Origin: Chimonanthus salicifolius
Taxonomy: Eukaryota > Streptophyta > Magnoliopsida > Laurales > Calycanthaceae
Reading direction: 5' to 3'
DNA: 64,000 bases
Assembly (NCBI GenBank): GCA_013350335.1
Contig: CM023541.1
Span: 40,168,739 to 40,232,738 of the forward strand
The position numbers and the translations under genes are program-made. This document shows positions 1 to 13,100 of this stretch, one piece after another. The notes beneath the pieces were generated by a model, which was not told where the DNA came from, did not search any database, and saw only the letters and a program-made list of their open reading frames with translations. The number at the start of each line of letters is the position of its first letter. Positions within the stretch are counted from its first letter, which is position 1.

Positions 1-263
1 TTAAATTGACATTTGATATCAATTCCTAGTTGCTAGTTGATGCAAACTAGGATTTTGTTATTTTCTGAAAAGAATAAATTGAGTTAAGTAAGAAAATAAA
101 TTAATCCAGTCATCTACTATTTAGCAATTTTTTTATTTTAAAAAAATGGTATAAAAAATCTAGATAAATTCAGTCAAATGTTGGATTGGATACATAACAA
201 GGTGTGGCAGAAATTAAGCTGCGCCGGGTGCACTATCTTACGCCGTGGGAGATTGATTGGCAG

Positions 264-2751
264 GTGACATTTAAGGAGGCGGAAGCAGCGAAGAAGGCGT
301 GTGAAGATGCGACGCCCATGATTAACGGGCGCCGAGCCAACTGTAATCTGGCGTCACTCGGCGCCCGGCGCGCTAGATCCTCATCAACTGCGCCTCAATC
401 AGGTATGGGAAGAAAATCTCAACCGTCCATCTCTTGTCACTTCTTGTGTCTCTTTTCAATCGTTTTTCACAACAGTAATTTAGATTTGACTGTTGTCTGA
501 TTCTAAACTCTAATAGAGAACTTTTTGAATCTTAACGTACTTTATAAAGTTTCACTTTCATTTCATTATCTTATCTTTTAATATTAAATTTAAAAAAATC
601 AATGATCTATACTCATTAAAATTATATAATTTATATTATCAGTTGATAGTAAAAATTTATATATTTTATATCTAGATAATAATCTATCAAATAAACACAA
701 ATATATGAGATCTACATTCCATTTAATAACAGTTTTGTTAGAATATCTCGCTTAGAATGTCTCACTAATTTAAATAATAAGATACGCCCCTTAAAAAAAA
801 AAAAAAAATGTAAGAGCTGCCTTTTTAAGACTTGAAATCTCTAAAGGAGGACTTTCGATTTGTATTTCTCATAATTTTACATCTCATTTTCTATACTTTC
901 ATTTATATTTAGATTCTATTAATCTCTATTTTCTCAAATTATTGATGATTTTTTTTAAGAAAATCTCAAAATTGGTTTTATTCTTTTGCACATTTATCTA
1001 AATAATCTTATAAAATATATCTTTGCTTCTTTCCTATGCTTAAAAAATCAATTAAAATATGAAATTTAAGCCAATTTTTTTTGGTAATGGTCTAATGGGC
1101 TCACCTGATATGGAAATTTCAGTATTTTTAAAATTTTAAAAACACCAAATTGCTCTAGAAGGCTAAAATATGAAATCCATTGGCAAAGTATTTTAGTGTG
1201 AGTAAATATTAATAAAATATTAAGTCTCCTGACATCAAGATTTTAGATCATGTAGTTTCAACCGTTGGATCAAGGCAACCATCCTCTGCTCCTTTGACTC
1301 CAGTAAAGTGGTACTACCCAGCTGGGACCCCAACTTCCTTCCAAAATCACCCTCAACGGGGGATCCCCTTCCATGCATATGGGTAAGAGATTATTTTACC
1401 GTTGAGTTCCTTTTTTAAAAAAAAATTTACAGGTCATTGTTAGCAAAACCCTAATCTCTACCATTCTATTTCCTCACAGCTACTCTGCTGCCTACATCAC
1501 AAATGTTGGTTACAATGCGGTGAGTCAATTCTACATATTTCGTTCTTTAAGACCTTATTTTTCTAACTTTTTTAAAGACAAAGGTATCCAGACATCTCAC
1601 CTGAATAATCTTTAGGCATGTGTAAACCTCTCAATCTACACACACCGAGTACAGAACAATGGGCAGTGGCCATTTTTGTGAGGAGGGAGATTTGATCACA
1701 AAACTTTCCACAAATAAGGGCACATTTTGACCACAAAGCTAACCCTTCTGGGTTTATATTTTTCTATTTGTATGACCAGTTATTTAGGCACCACATTTTT
1801 TACTGGTCACATATGTGAACAGAAGAACTACAAAGTTACTGTCACATTTATAAAATGAAAAAATGATAACCAAATTACTAGCCTTTGTGTTTTTATATGA
1901 AGAAAATTATTGTTTTTGCAAGAGTAAAGGAGTTTCCAAAATTTGAGAGGCAACTAGTTTATGCTCATGTACAAATGGTTTATGTGTGATGGGAATTGTT
2001 TGTACAGAAACAAGGAAATGAGAGAATGAGACCACAATATTTTGAGTAAAGGCTTAAACAGGAAGATCTCCCTGGTTAGATCCCTCCATAAATGTGACCA
2101 ACAGAAGTGTGTAAAATGGCTAAATGGATGACAATTCCAAACTACAAGTCCAAACTACTCTTTTTTTTTTTTAAGACCAGGGTATTTAGGCAATTCACCT
2201 GACTAATCCTTAGGGCAATGTGTAAACCTCCCAATCCTCATATGCCGCATACAGAACAATGAGGAGTGGCTCTTTTTTGTGTTGATGGGGACTTGATCCC
2301 AAGACTTTCCGCAAACATACAGGTTTTGACCACCCAAGCCAACCCCCCATAGTTAATGAAATCAAACTACTTGAAACCAATTCATAAACTGTTGAATAGA
2401 TCAAACTGTGAATTTATCAAAGTCCTCTGTTTAACTGTAGTTTGTATGATGTAGATTACTTCACTAATAAGCTAAAGGTTCTCACTTCTTGTTCTTTGTA
2501 ATGTAAAGCAGAGGGTAGGCTACTCGGGGTCCTACATGAACGGGCAGTGCTCACAAATGTATCCTGGCCAGGGGATGGCAAACCCTAATGCGTTGATGCC
2601 CATCTATCCATATTACCATTTCCATCAACCTCAATCCATGGGAGTTCCAGCACAAATTTTCCATCCATCGACAGCAGGCCACATAACAACCATTCCAGCC
2701 CTCGTCTCCAAACCTGCTGCGGTAGCCCCCAACACAGGTATACACATCTAG
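264..2751 (+). CDS. RRM-type RNA-binding protein, ARP1/RBM24-38-like (3' part)
   Basis: Four exons are visible: 264-402, 1256-1382, 1480-1519 and 2512-2751. All have AG/GT borders and the phases agree. The first reads VTFKEAEAAKKACEDATPMI then NGRRANCNLASLGARR, the C-terminal half of a single RRM (RNP-1 tail, beta4). The second gives VKWYYPAGTP, the third YSAAYITNVGYNA, and the last a Tyr/Pro/His/Gln-rich tail (YPGQGMANPNALMPIYPYYH) ending PAAVAPNTGIHI. This order and these phrases match plant ABA-regulated RNA-binding protein ARP1 relatives, which bind RNA through one N-terminal RRM. The N-terminal RRM half, with RNP-2, is not in the window, so the gene must begin left of base 1. A GT at the end of the last exon (CACAG/GTATAC, about 2737) could be used as a donor, giving a different C terminus. 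The fourth intron holds two SINEs. Confidence 0.9.
1567..1745 (-). mobile_element. tRNA-derived SINE, intronic copy 1
   Basis: Read on the minus strand, this carries the same order of blocks as the better copy at 2169-2345: a tRNA-like head with a degenerate B box, then the shared tail phrases GGTTTACACATGCC and GATTATTCAGGTGA. It is diverged and lies within the RRM gene's last intron. Confidence 0.6.
2169..2345 (-). mobile_element. tRNA-derived SINE, intronic copy 2
   Basis: The minus strand begins with a tRNA-like head (GGCTTGGGTGGTCAAAACC as A-box region, GGGATCAAGTCCC as B box). It continues through GGAGGTTTACACATTGCCC and GGATTAGTCAGGTGA and ends in a T-run on the plus strand, that is, an A-tail on its own strand. 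Tail phrases recur at 1567, 4911, 21585, 54985, 60190 and 60530, so this is a dispersed Pol III-type family. Confidence 0.7.
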
Positions 2752-4100
2752 TTGGTATCTAACAATCACACAGCCACTTTTGGGAGAAAATTTGCAGCAA
2801 AACATTCAGGGGGATTTTACAGTCTATACTGTAGTAGATAGTTTGTAATAGAAAGTGGTAGAAATTTTCTATCTATGTGGTACCATTTTAGTAGAAACCA
2901 TTCTCTCTCAAGTAGAAGAAAGTAATATCCATTACTGCACATGGTAGTAGAAACCATTTTTACATAGCGTGCGCGGTATAACCGTTGTATAGTTTCCCTC
3001 CTAGAGTTATAAAATGAATGACTTCGCGGGGAAACCATTCATCTTCCATGTTTTCCCATATCCCTTACTCCAATTAGAATTGCATAAGATGTTCATTGCC
3101 TTGCCAGCTGCATATTGGTAGCTGCTAAACATTTTAGTGAACTCCATTTAGGGGATTTAGACACACTTCGTACTATTTTCTGTAACTGATATACAGACAG
3201 TTTGTTTGGCTGTGGAATAGGTCCTGGATTTTGCAGATGAAAGTGAAAGAAAGACTCTTAAGATGGTCCAGTCCACATCAAGATTCATGATCAAGGATTC
3301 ATCATCGATCTTTTTATCTTTATTTTCTTTAGACTGATTGGATTCATTCATTCTCTCTAACCTGCATCTTGTTGATGCAAATTCGTAACAGAAGTCATTT
3401 GTTTACCCATTTATTTTATGATAAAATGTATGTGACTTCATTCAAACGGGTGCCGAGAGCTTGTCCTTGGAATAAAAATATTGAACTCTCTCTGTTTCTC
3501 TCTGTCTCTCCCCTTCATCATTTTCTTCTTTATGACTTCATTTGAATTGGTAAAAGTCTTTCACAGAAAACTTTGGTGAATCCACCACCATTAGACTTCC
3601 ACACAGTGGTAGAAAATGTTCCATGATTTAGCTGGTGGAAAGCATCTATTTCAGGTGGGAGAAGTGTTCAAGTCACTACGGTAAAAAAAATCTCCCTTTT
3701 ATGAATTACCAAATGAGAAGGTAGAAAAGTGAGAGAAAGTTCCTCCTCATTTTCGCTCAATGTGAACAGACTCTAAAACTGATGCTAATAATGGAATTTC
3801 ATTGAATTCGTATCAATTTGAAGTTATATACAAACTCATCCAGTGCATACTCACATTCTAAACTGGTAGATTCATAAATTGACGTGAACTACAAGCGTCG
3901 CACAATTGACTTGCAAACCCTGATATATGTATTTCAGCAAGAGTTTGTCCAACAGAGTTTGATAATGAGAGCAGAGGGCCTCCCCTGAGACTTTCTTAGA
4001 GGTTCAATACCAGGGTTTTGATGTCAGCATTGCATGCTTTCAATGCATGTCAAGATTCCAAAAATGCTAGACTGAATACCCATAACAAGTGTGGACTAAG
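2752..4100. other. 3' UTR and downstream region of the RRM gene
   Basis: No coding region is recognisable. The first few hundred bases after the stop at 2751 are probably 3' UTR. An AG at about 3109 followed by a short open tail ending in TAG could be an alternative last exon if the donor inside 2512-2751 is used. No clear poly(A) signal was chosen among several AATAAA-like strings near 3470. Confidence 0.35.
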
Positions 4101-4109
4101 AGGAATTCT

Positions 4110-4397
4110 TACCAATTGCCACATGATTCTGGACTCTCAGCCTGACAGGAAAATATATGGCTAGCTGACTTTACACCATTGGTTAAAGCTTCCACCCATT
4201 CCTCCATAATAAGTACTTGACATGAGAAGGCAGAGTCCCTCCCTTTGGCTGGCGCAGCTGTTTCTCTTCTTCCATAAAAGATTTCTCCAAGGGCCTCCTG
4301 CATTCTTGTTACACCTTTAATATCTTGGGAATCCTGTGATGAATTTTCTTCTCTGGCTTCAACCTCCATCTCAGTTGCAATCCTAGCTTGTGAAAGG
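4110..4397 (-). other. Orphan exon-like open block, unidentified
   Basis: On the minus strand an open frame of about 96 codons runs from an acceptor-like CATTCAG at about 4397 to a consensus donor TTG/GTAAGA at about 4112. The predicted peptide is acidic and polar (SEKKGLSQARIATEMEVE... ending ESPESCGNW) and I do not recognise it. No matching neighbouring exons were found on the same strand. It may be a captured gene fragment, a relic exon, or chance. It lies between the RRM gene and the transporter, antisense to the former. Confidence 0.3.
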
Positions 4398-4910
4398 CCT
4401 TTCTTTTCACTCTGAATGTACAATCCTCATCTTCCCTTTGACAAGTAATTGTTTGACCCATGAATCTTTTTCATTCTCACACATCTCATTTCCCCTGTTC
4501 TTAATATACAAGTATGAATCTGACAGATATACCGATTCCAATTCCATTGGATTTTTCAATGCAAACTTCATGGGAAAAATCCGAGTCAATCGAATTGTGG
4601 CGCTTACTTTGACTGAGTTTAAAAGACCAAGATTCAAGGTCGACTAAAAATTCAATGAAGTTGCATTTCTAAGTAAGTTTCTTAACACTCTTAAAACTTG
4701 ATAAAGCTGAGTAACTCAGTCGAACAGAAATTCAACTGAGTTGTCTCAACAGAGTAAAAATCTTACTGGGTTTTAGCCATTACCTTTGACCAATTAAAAT
4801 TTTCAATCCAAGCTTCCTTCAATGGTCGAACTCTAGACAAAGTGAAACTCATCTTTGGATTAACCGTTCTTTTGGCTCTCTCCAAGTGCACCTTTTTCTA
4901 TTTTAGAGTA

Positions 4911-5097
4911 GAGAAGCAATTGGGATTTGAACGATGGCCAAGAACCCGCCTCTGGATATCAGAGTTCTGAGTTCAATTTCCAATACATTCTAAAGGGCTC
5001 TCTTTATGGAATTATCTTCTGTGTAAGTAGGAAAACTTACACATGCCTCAAAGATTAGTCAGGTGCTCTAAGAGACCTGAACACTTGATCATGAAAA
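4911..5097 (+). mobile_element. tRNA-derived SINE
   Basis: The plus strand has a head with GATGGCCAAGAACCCGCC, a B-box-like GAGTTCAATTTCC at about 4970, then ACTTACACATGCCTC and GATTAGTCAGGTGCTC. It ends in an AATAATAATA tail. The same block order occurs at 60530-60715. Confidence 0.7.
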
Positions 5098-5185
5098 ATA
5101 ATAATAATTCTATTTCCAAGAACAACAATTGTAATATATGGAAATGATCTTGGGCGGTTTGATTTCACTCTAGTCAAATCAGAAG

Positions 5186-5472
5186 AAATAGGACTTGTTT
5201 GTTGGGAATTCAAGTGGGATTTATACTTTAAATTCTAAAATTGACAACTTTTACTGATTGTGAAATTTAACCGGTTCTGTAACATGCCAAAACCCTTTTT
5301 TTTAGTGGGCTTAGTATTATTAGGTAGAATATGAGAGTTTTATGATTAAAGCAAATTAAAATTTGGAATTCCAAAAAATAATTAATAACAAGAATTTCTA
5401 ATAATTCTGATAGAGTTAGCAAAAAAATTCTGCTCCATTAAAAAAATTCAACCGAACAAACATTTCTTTAAT
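5186..5472. mobile_element. Possible hAT-like MITE
   Basis: The ends carry imperfect inverted repeats, TTGTTTGTTGGGAATT on the left and AATTCAACCGAACAAAC on the right, around a very AT-rich interior. No clean target duplication was found, so the class is tentative. Confidence 0.35.
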
Positions 5473-5635
5473 CTAAATCATCAGAATCCTCTGGCCATCA
5501 ATAGTTATTGTAAATTTTCCAAGATCCATACTGTCCACAAATCGTCTATGAAAACCCATTTTCTGTTTCGTCTACTCAACTGCACACATACATTGTTTCG
5601 TCTACTCAACTGCAAACATACATTTCTTGATGGTG

Positions 5636-5790
5636 GTGCAATTCAACTAGTTGCGTCCCGCTTCCTGAGGTGGGACATGACGGCTTCAAACCCCTGTAGA
5701 TTAACTTGGTGTGTCTTTAGTATAAGGATATCACCCGTGGAGGTTTTACGTTGAGTTTCCCACAGTTTTCATCACGTAAATTAAAAAAAA
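5636..5790 (+). mobile_element. tRNA-derived SINE, second family
   Basis: The head has a B-box-like GGCTTCAAACCCCTG at about 5681. It is followed by a tail with AACTTGGTGTGTC, GAGTTTCCCACAG and a final A-run at 5781. A tail with the same phrases is seen near 27395-27480, and a related tRNA-like head is at 61310-61400. Confidence 0.55.
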
Positions 5791-7197
5791 AAAAAAATCA
5801 AAAAAGATTGATGACAAAGACAAAGAATCAAACACAATTAATTTGTAAAAACATATAACTACATTTTAGACAAGCACTGAATAAAAGAAATAAGAAATGG
5901 AGATTCTAGAATTACACTAGAGATATTGGATTCAAATACTCTCAGGCTTACTTGATACACGAGGCTTATGGATGATTTTATGTAATCATGGGATTAGTCT
6001 CACCTTTAATGCGAAATAGATACACATGTTATCCCAAAGGGAAAAAGAAGAAAGAAGAAAGAAGAGGTGCCTTCATTAATGGCTGAAAATATAATGGAAA
6101 TTACTTGGATTTGAATCCTCTCGTGATCCAATTCACAATTTGCTGAATTTTAAGATGGAAAATACAACCTTGATTAAACCATATATAAACATGTTTTTAC
6201 CATGGAGATGTTCTTGAGTCATCATATCTAGGATCATAAGAATGACCAAACCAAGCCTTATGCCAAATATCTAATAATGAACCCTGCATTAGTCCTCTTG
6301 CACTATGAACTTAGTTCAAAACATAAAAACCCCATCAATCAATATACCTGATATTCATAGAGAAATTATCTACTATGAACTAGTTCACAAAAATTGGTGT
6401 GCCCTTGGATAAACATAAAACTGCAAGGTTTTTCTTTTGAATTCTTCTAAAATTTTAATTCAAGAGTTGTGATTGAAGTTCACACAAAGTCATCGTGAAC
6501 AAAATTCACAATGAAAAAAAAAAAAAAATCGAAATCAGAACCCCAGTTAATAAGATGGATGCTTATCGGAATTCGGAACCCGATGAGCCTTGTTTTAAAA
6601 CCCTGGTAACTAGTCCCTCACTCCCTCCAATACTAACGAAAGTGATCAATATATCCATTGTTGAGTTCCACATGAGCATGTTTATCATATATTTCTTCGG
6701 GTGTAAGTGTCACATCATGTACTTTCACTGATTGAATTTCAAAAGAAGTCATACAATTAACCTTTTACTCTATTTCTTCATATCACTTATTGCTATTAGT
6801 TTTGGATGCTGAATAACAGAAAAGGAATTGATGAGAACAAAGTATAATGAGCATCTTCAATTAGTTAAACATATAGGATGACATAGATATTAAAAATGGT
6901 AGACCAGACCCAATTCTCTCCAAAGAATTTTGGGTGCTCCTCAATCACCCAGACATTATACTGATAAGAATGACCTGCAAAACTAAAATGAAATGGCAAT
7001 TTGGTTTTTATTCAAACATCCTACTCCCCAACTGATTGTTGTCGATACACCCAGAAACCCTATTCCAGTTTCCGGCAAAAGAACGCTATTCTGGTATCCA
7101 GCAAAAGAATGGGATGCAACCACAATGCATGCATCGTCGGAGCCAAAATAGCAGTTGCTGCCCACAGAATAAAAAAGGAATCACAAATCTAGAAGTC
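5791..7197. other. Intergenic, no gene seen
   Basis: AT-rich DNA between the upstream repeats and the stop codon of the transporter. Short open frames here have no recognisable family signature. The last few hundred bases are probably the 3' UTR of the minus-strand transporter. Confidence 0.5.
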
Positions 7198-10100
7198 TCA
7201 TTTGCTTCGTTTCTTTGCTTCACTATAGAGAATGACCCCGAAGACTGTCAGGGTGTAACCAAGCATCCCTGTCACAGACACTGGATTCTTGAAGATCAAA
7301 ATAGAGACCACCACAGCCACGGCACCTTTCGCATTTCCCAGGACCTGCAGCATCAACAAAACCATCAAAACCTGGTAAATCTTACATGCAGAAAACATAC
7401 AACAATTTGACACATCTGTAAATGTGCAATGCCGCAATACCACAAGTATCGGGGCCCCTCAGCAAGTCTAGAAGGATGGGAACCAGAGGAAGGATTCAGT
7501 TTCTCATACTAAACGCCTGCTTCAAGGGTCAAAACAATATCTAAAGAGAAATGAAACTAGAAACACTACAAACCTTGGAGATTTATCTTCCTAACAAGCC
7601 AAGAATTGTGTTCAGAGAGGTACTGAATCACCTTACAACAGCTTATGGTTTAGCAGCTACTATTTTTAAGTCAGGGTTATAATTCAGTTTCTAACTTCTA
7701 TGTTGGGAAAGGACGCTCACAAATAAGTTGGAAAAACCATTAGCTGAAGCTTAGTAATTAATTTAGTTGTAATTGTCTTTGACAGGTGTCAAGTAGCAGA
7801 AGTAGAACCTACCCAGATGTTCAAATTAAACAACATTTTCGTATAGTGTGGTGTCTGCTACATCATTTTTATGGGTAAATCAGCATCCTTGCTATCTTGG
7901 CATGTCTGGCCATCACAGCAATCTACTAAGAAGTCTTCTATAAATTTCATATTCTCAACAGAGATTGCTACAACAACTTTGCTCTTAACCACCCCCACCC
8001 CTCTCCTCCCTCCCTCCCTCCCAAACCCCAATCCACTCAAGATTTAATTTATTAAAATTTTATACCTTTTAGAGATTCCTACTAAAGCTTTTGCTCTTTA
8101 TTACAGACTGAAAGTTCTCCACTCATATACCCTCACATCACTGGATTAGTTAAAAACATGAATCAGTTTTAGGTTCTATACTTCAGATTTTGCAACGACG
8201 GTCTGAACTGCCTACACCCAGCACCACCTTTATGCCAGATAGATGGTCTTGACTTTTGATCTCTGCTGGGTTTAGATGATCGACACTTACATGCTACACA
8301 ATCGAAGTAAATACTGAACCAAAAATTGATTTAAAGTTTTAACTAACCCGAAGAATGATCAGATGCAGGAGACCTGACAATGATACCATCCCTGCATCTC
8401 CACCACATGCTGTGAGAATTCCACACTTCAGAATTCCAATATTCATCAAACAAGTGATGGTATTACTGTCTTACCCCGTGCATATGGTCATTTCTTTAAT
8501 GCTACATATCACAGACATTGTCATTTCTAAAGTATACTATATTGCAAGGAGTGACACAACTGAGCAGCAGCATAAGCTCAATATTAGGAGCCTCACCAAG
8601 TCAAAGAACCAACCAAATGCACTTCAACAAAAGCATGATAGTATCTACAGGTTACTAATGCTGTTTTACAATTGTATGATCTACATAAAACCAAAAGCAA
8701 CAAAAAAGCAATGCAGTTGTACCAAGTCAGTGTTAGGAGCCTCCCCAAGTCAAAGAACCAACCAAACGCACTTCTACAAAAGCATGATAGCATCTACAGG
8801 TTGCTAATGCTGATTTGCAATTGTATGATCTACATGAAACCAAAAGCAACAAAAAAGCAGTGGGCCAACAGATAATTCTGAATAAGGACTGAAATGGGTC
8901 AGCCCAGGTAGGCTTAGCGATGGGGATGGGTAGCATAATAGGAAAATGGCTCTCTTTTTTTGGAGGGGGGGCATCTTTGGGCCTATGGATTGGGGTGCTG
9001 GATGGTATTTAGTTTGGGTAAGATTAGTTTGAGACCCTTCAATCTAACCATTGACCTAAATCTAATTTGGGTCAAGTCAAATTGGTTGAATTTAACCTTT
9101 TTTTTTTTTTTTTCACAGAATAGTGAGGTTGAACTTACTTTCTCCATAAGACGAACGACTCAATTTTGTCCTTTTTTGTGTGTCAAGCACATTGCGTCAA
9201 AAATTACCATCCCTATTCTGATTCATTTCCTTGTAACTATTACCATTCAAAGGAAATATAGAACTTATATGAGAAGGTTTTTACAATATATTCCAGTCTT
9301 GTTTGGATTATTAAAATCCCGTCCACTCAATACATCAAGATGGCCAGATACCTAAAATTTGGTGATGTATCCTATTCTCATTCTCAATAATTAAATTTAT
9401 GTAAAAATGATACTGTACAGTTAGTGCCTGCCTTTATATCCTGTCCAAATCTTATGATTAAGATCAACACTTGAATGTAATATAAAAATGATACTGCACC
9501 ATTCATGCCTGCCTTTATGTTCTCAAATTTTATGATTTGGGAGCAACTCTACTATAGAAGACCATGGGCATTTTTCATGTTGAAAACCCAATTGTCATTA
9601 CCCTTTATGTGACTGCTCTCCTATTCTTAATGGAGAGATGTTTCAGTCAATCAATGATATCAATTATTAGAAGAAACATCACAGGAATAAGACATCTCAA
9701 GGCTCTCTCTCAAGTGACTATCTCAACACGTCCATTGCTTGAACTTGTCAAAATCTAAATGGATAGTCCTTCAAACCTCTTTGATGCCATCTGGCTTCCA
9801 TTGCTTGAATTCAATAGAGACTTCTTCCTAAACTGGATAAAATGAAGCAATCCAGGAACATGCCTTCAAATTTCGTGGATATCATCATACACTGAATTTG
9901 GATGCCATAGATTATACATGACTTGTACATTCAAAAATTATGATTAGATAGAGAATCGCTAGTAAATCAGGTCTTAGCTAATTCTAATGTCAAAACCAAA
10001 TTATTGTTACCATCTGTGGGACTTTTCTAGTTTTCTTAATGGAAAGAACATCACTTTAAGAACAATAACAATAATAGAAGAAGAAGAAGAAAAAAGAAAG

Positions 10101-13100
10101 TCCCCAGTACAAGGCATATCTCAATTCTTCCATTGCTTGAATTTGAGGATAGGAACCTCCTAAACTGGATAAGAATGAAAAATAACTATCTTCTGTGTTC
10201 TCTCAAAAAAGGAATGACACATGAAAATTTTCAAAAGGATAAGCCCTCGATGAGGAGAGCTGGGGTCAAAGCCCTAATAAGGCAGTATCCTTAAACCCTA
10301 GATGTAATGAACCTAGAAGTTAATCATTGGAATAAAGGGTTGCATGAACATGACTGAGTAACAGATCAAAACCCTTTTTATTTTTGGGGTGGGAAGGGGA
10401 CGGGAAATGGTTTTAAGTTTCTTCAGAAAGCACATTTGGACAAAATATGTGAGATTTTATTAGTTATTCTTTGGTAATTCTATGGTGCCAAGACATCTTT
10501 CAGGAAAAAAAATCCACAAAAATCCTGTTGGTCATATTCCAAAGGCAGGAAACAACGCAAATTTGACAAGAGAAGCTAATCAGAAAGCGTGCAACATCTC
10601 AATATGTCTCATGCAGTTTCCCATCTAAAATTTATTGAAAAAAAAAGGTTCTCATACGATTCCCAAAAAATTTAGTACTTGCATTAAATAAGATGAAAGA
10701 GATTGTTCAATGCTCAGGAACGGAAGGCCAGGGAACTACTAGTAGTATGCCACACGTTCTAGCTTAGACCTTTTCAACAAACCCATCACTGTCACCAATA
10801 GGTAGGTCCCACATAGGCAGGCTCACTGTGTAAGATATATATATACCTATTTGGAAAAGGGAGACTTCTCAGGCAGCCTTAAATGAATAATGACCATCCA
10901 TTCAACCTATGCTTAGATAATCATTAGAGTCTAAAATTAGGAAAAGTTTATGTAAAAAAAAACTAAAAAATAGAAAAAGGAAATTTAGGTTTTGGCTCAC
11001 CTTTGTTAAATCTACACCCTAAAAAATAAGAAAATTCATGTAAAAATGACTTAAAAACGTAGAATGGGGATTTCAATATCACTACAAGGACAATACAAAA
11101 AAATGGTGTAAATTTTAAGCAAATAAAAGAAAACTCTAACCCATAGCATAATATTCTTCTAGTTTAAATTTGGGTTTTGCCAATGATGATGATGATAAAG
11201 ATGGCAGATTTGGCAATATGTGAAATATGTGATTGACCAAATTTCTTTTCTTTTTTGTGTTGAAAAATACAATGTATTAGAAGATACAAAAGAGTAACTT
11301 GTACTTGAACAAGTGAACATACCTGAAGAGTCAAAGCACTCGTGTGCTTAGTGACTAAGAAATTGGTTAAATTAACAAAATACGCCATAGCAGAATTGAA
11401 GAGGAGATACCAAATGATTTTGATATCTTCTCTAGCGAGGGCCAAAGTGATCCCAACCACATTTTCCTCCATGAAAAGCGTTGCTGGGAGAAGAAGTACT
11501 ACAGCTATTGGAGCCATGTATAGAAGGAGATTCATGGAATTCAGCTTTTCCCTACATAATAGTAAAAAAAAAAAAATCATTAAAGTTTTTTGGTTTTGGG
11601 ACCAACCTGAATGTATAAACAACAAAACAGCCCTTAAAAGTTATCATGTTAGGAAGAACCAACATAAATCTTAATGAATACACCCTTTATCTGAGCAGTC
11701 CAGATCATGGGAAGTTAGAAAAGTCCAATAAAGACCAATACTTTTTTGTAGAACAGCTAGGGCAACAGATTACTACCCTTAATCAAAGTGTTACTGTTTC
11801 AAAAAAAAAAGGGGTCATTACCCTTCAGAAGACAGCAAAATCCCTTGAAGTACTGACTTCAGTGCTCTTGCAGCAGTGGCACCAACACACATTATAAACC
11901 CAAAAAGATGGAAACTCGGTTCCCCCTGCAAGTAAATAACCAAATCAGAGGTAATTATCCAACATAATAAAATGTAAAAGTTTAGAAATAGTTAACCTTC
12001 CTGGGGCATGAAGGTTGATGAAATATGAGTAAAAAATAGCATTCCCACATTAAGTCAGAGCTGAAAAATAGCGGTTTTAGTGCCAGCCTTTTGTTTACTT
12101 AATATTAGATCTGATAGCAAAACTTGAAGAAAATGGAAAATGAAAGAAAATACGGAAAAATGGAGAAAATGGGGATAGTGATTTCACTTCGAGAGGTAGA
12201 CCTCCTTTTGGTTTCACTTTGAGGAGAAACCTGTCTCCTATCTGATGGGTTGTTTGGGGGAAAACTCTTCTCTGATTATTTCCTTACTTGCTTAACCCAT
12301 AAACAGGCTTAGAGTTACAACTCAAAATGGAAATAATATTTAAAAGTTACATATAAATGGCGTCGGGTTGGGCCAGCCTGGTATGATATAGGCTTAAGGG
12401 CTTGATTTTCCGCATTACATCAGCTCTGGAGCTTTTTCCATATTGGTTACGCACCTAACATTTGGTCCCGAAGTAGGTACCATGTCCTGGATTTGAATCC
12501 TAGATTGGACAACCTATGGAAAGGGCTATCTGGTGCCAGAGTTAAGTCGCCATAAAGGTGGATCCAGAGTGAGAGCCGTCATAGAGTGGGTTGTCAGGAC
12601 GTTGGCTCAAAAAAGAGTGGTTTGTTATATGCCTAGTGAGGCCCAACTTAGGGTATCAGCGTCGGGTTGGGCCAGCCCAGTATGGGATACACTCAAGGGC
12701 TTGACTTCTGCATTCTATCAGCCTCTGGAGCTTTTAACATATTGGTGAGGAACCTAACAAAATCTCACTAAAGAGAGACCTTAGGAAAAAAGTCACTAAA
12801 TGAAATCCAATTAGAAATGGCTTGCTATCTAATAATATCTATATTCTATCGTTAGAAAATAAATAAACATTTAAAATCAAACACATCACTTTTATGCTCA
12901 CATGTTTACTCAATGAAGTTGAAAGTTTGAGTTCAAATAAAGTAGTCATGAAATGACCAATGAAATGGATGCAATTACATCCAATCACAAAGGGATCCTT
13001 TCTAATCATCCTACAATTGACGCTTTTTGCTGACAAAGGAATGGATATACAAACGTTTTTTTGTTTATAATTTCCAACATAGAACAGCAAAAATCACCCA

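Noticed and set aside
8355..8807. 150-codon open frame on plus inside the transporter intron
   Set aside because: Spans the 149-bp tandem duplication, with a repeated low-information peptide; antisense to a real gene intron and without homology cues.
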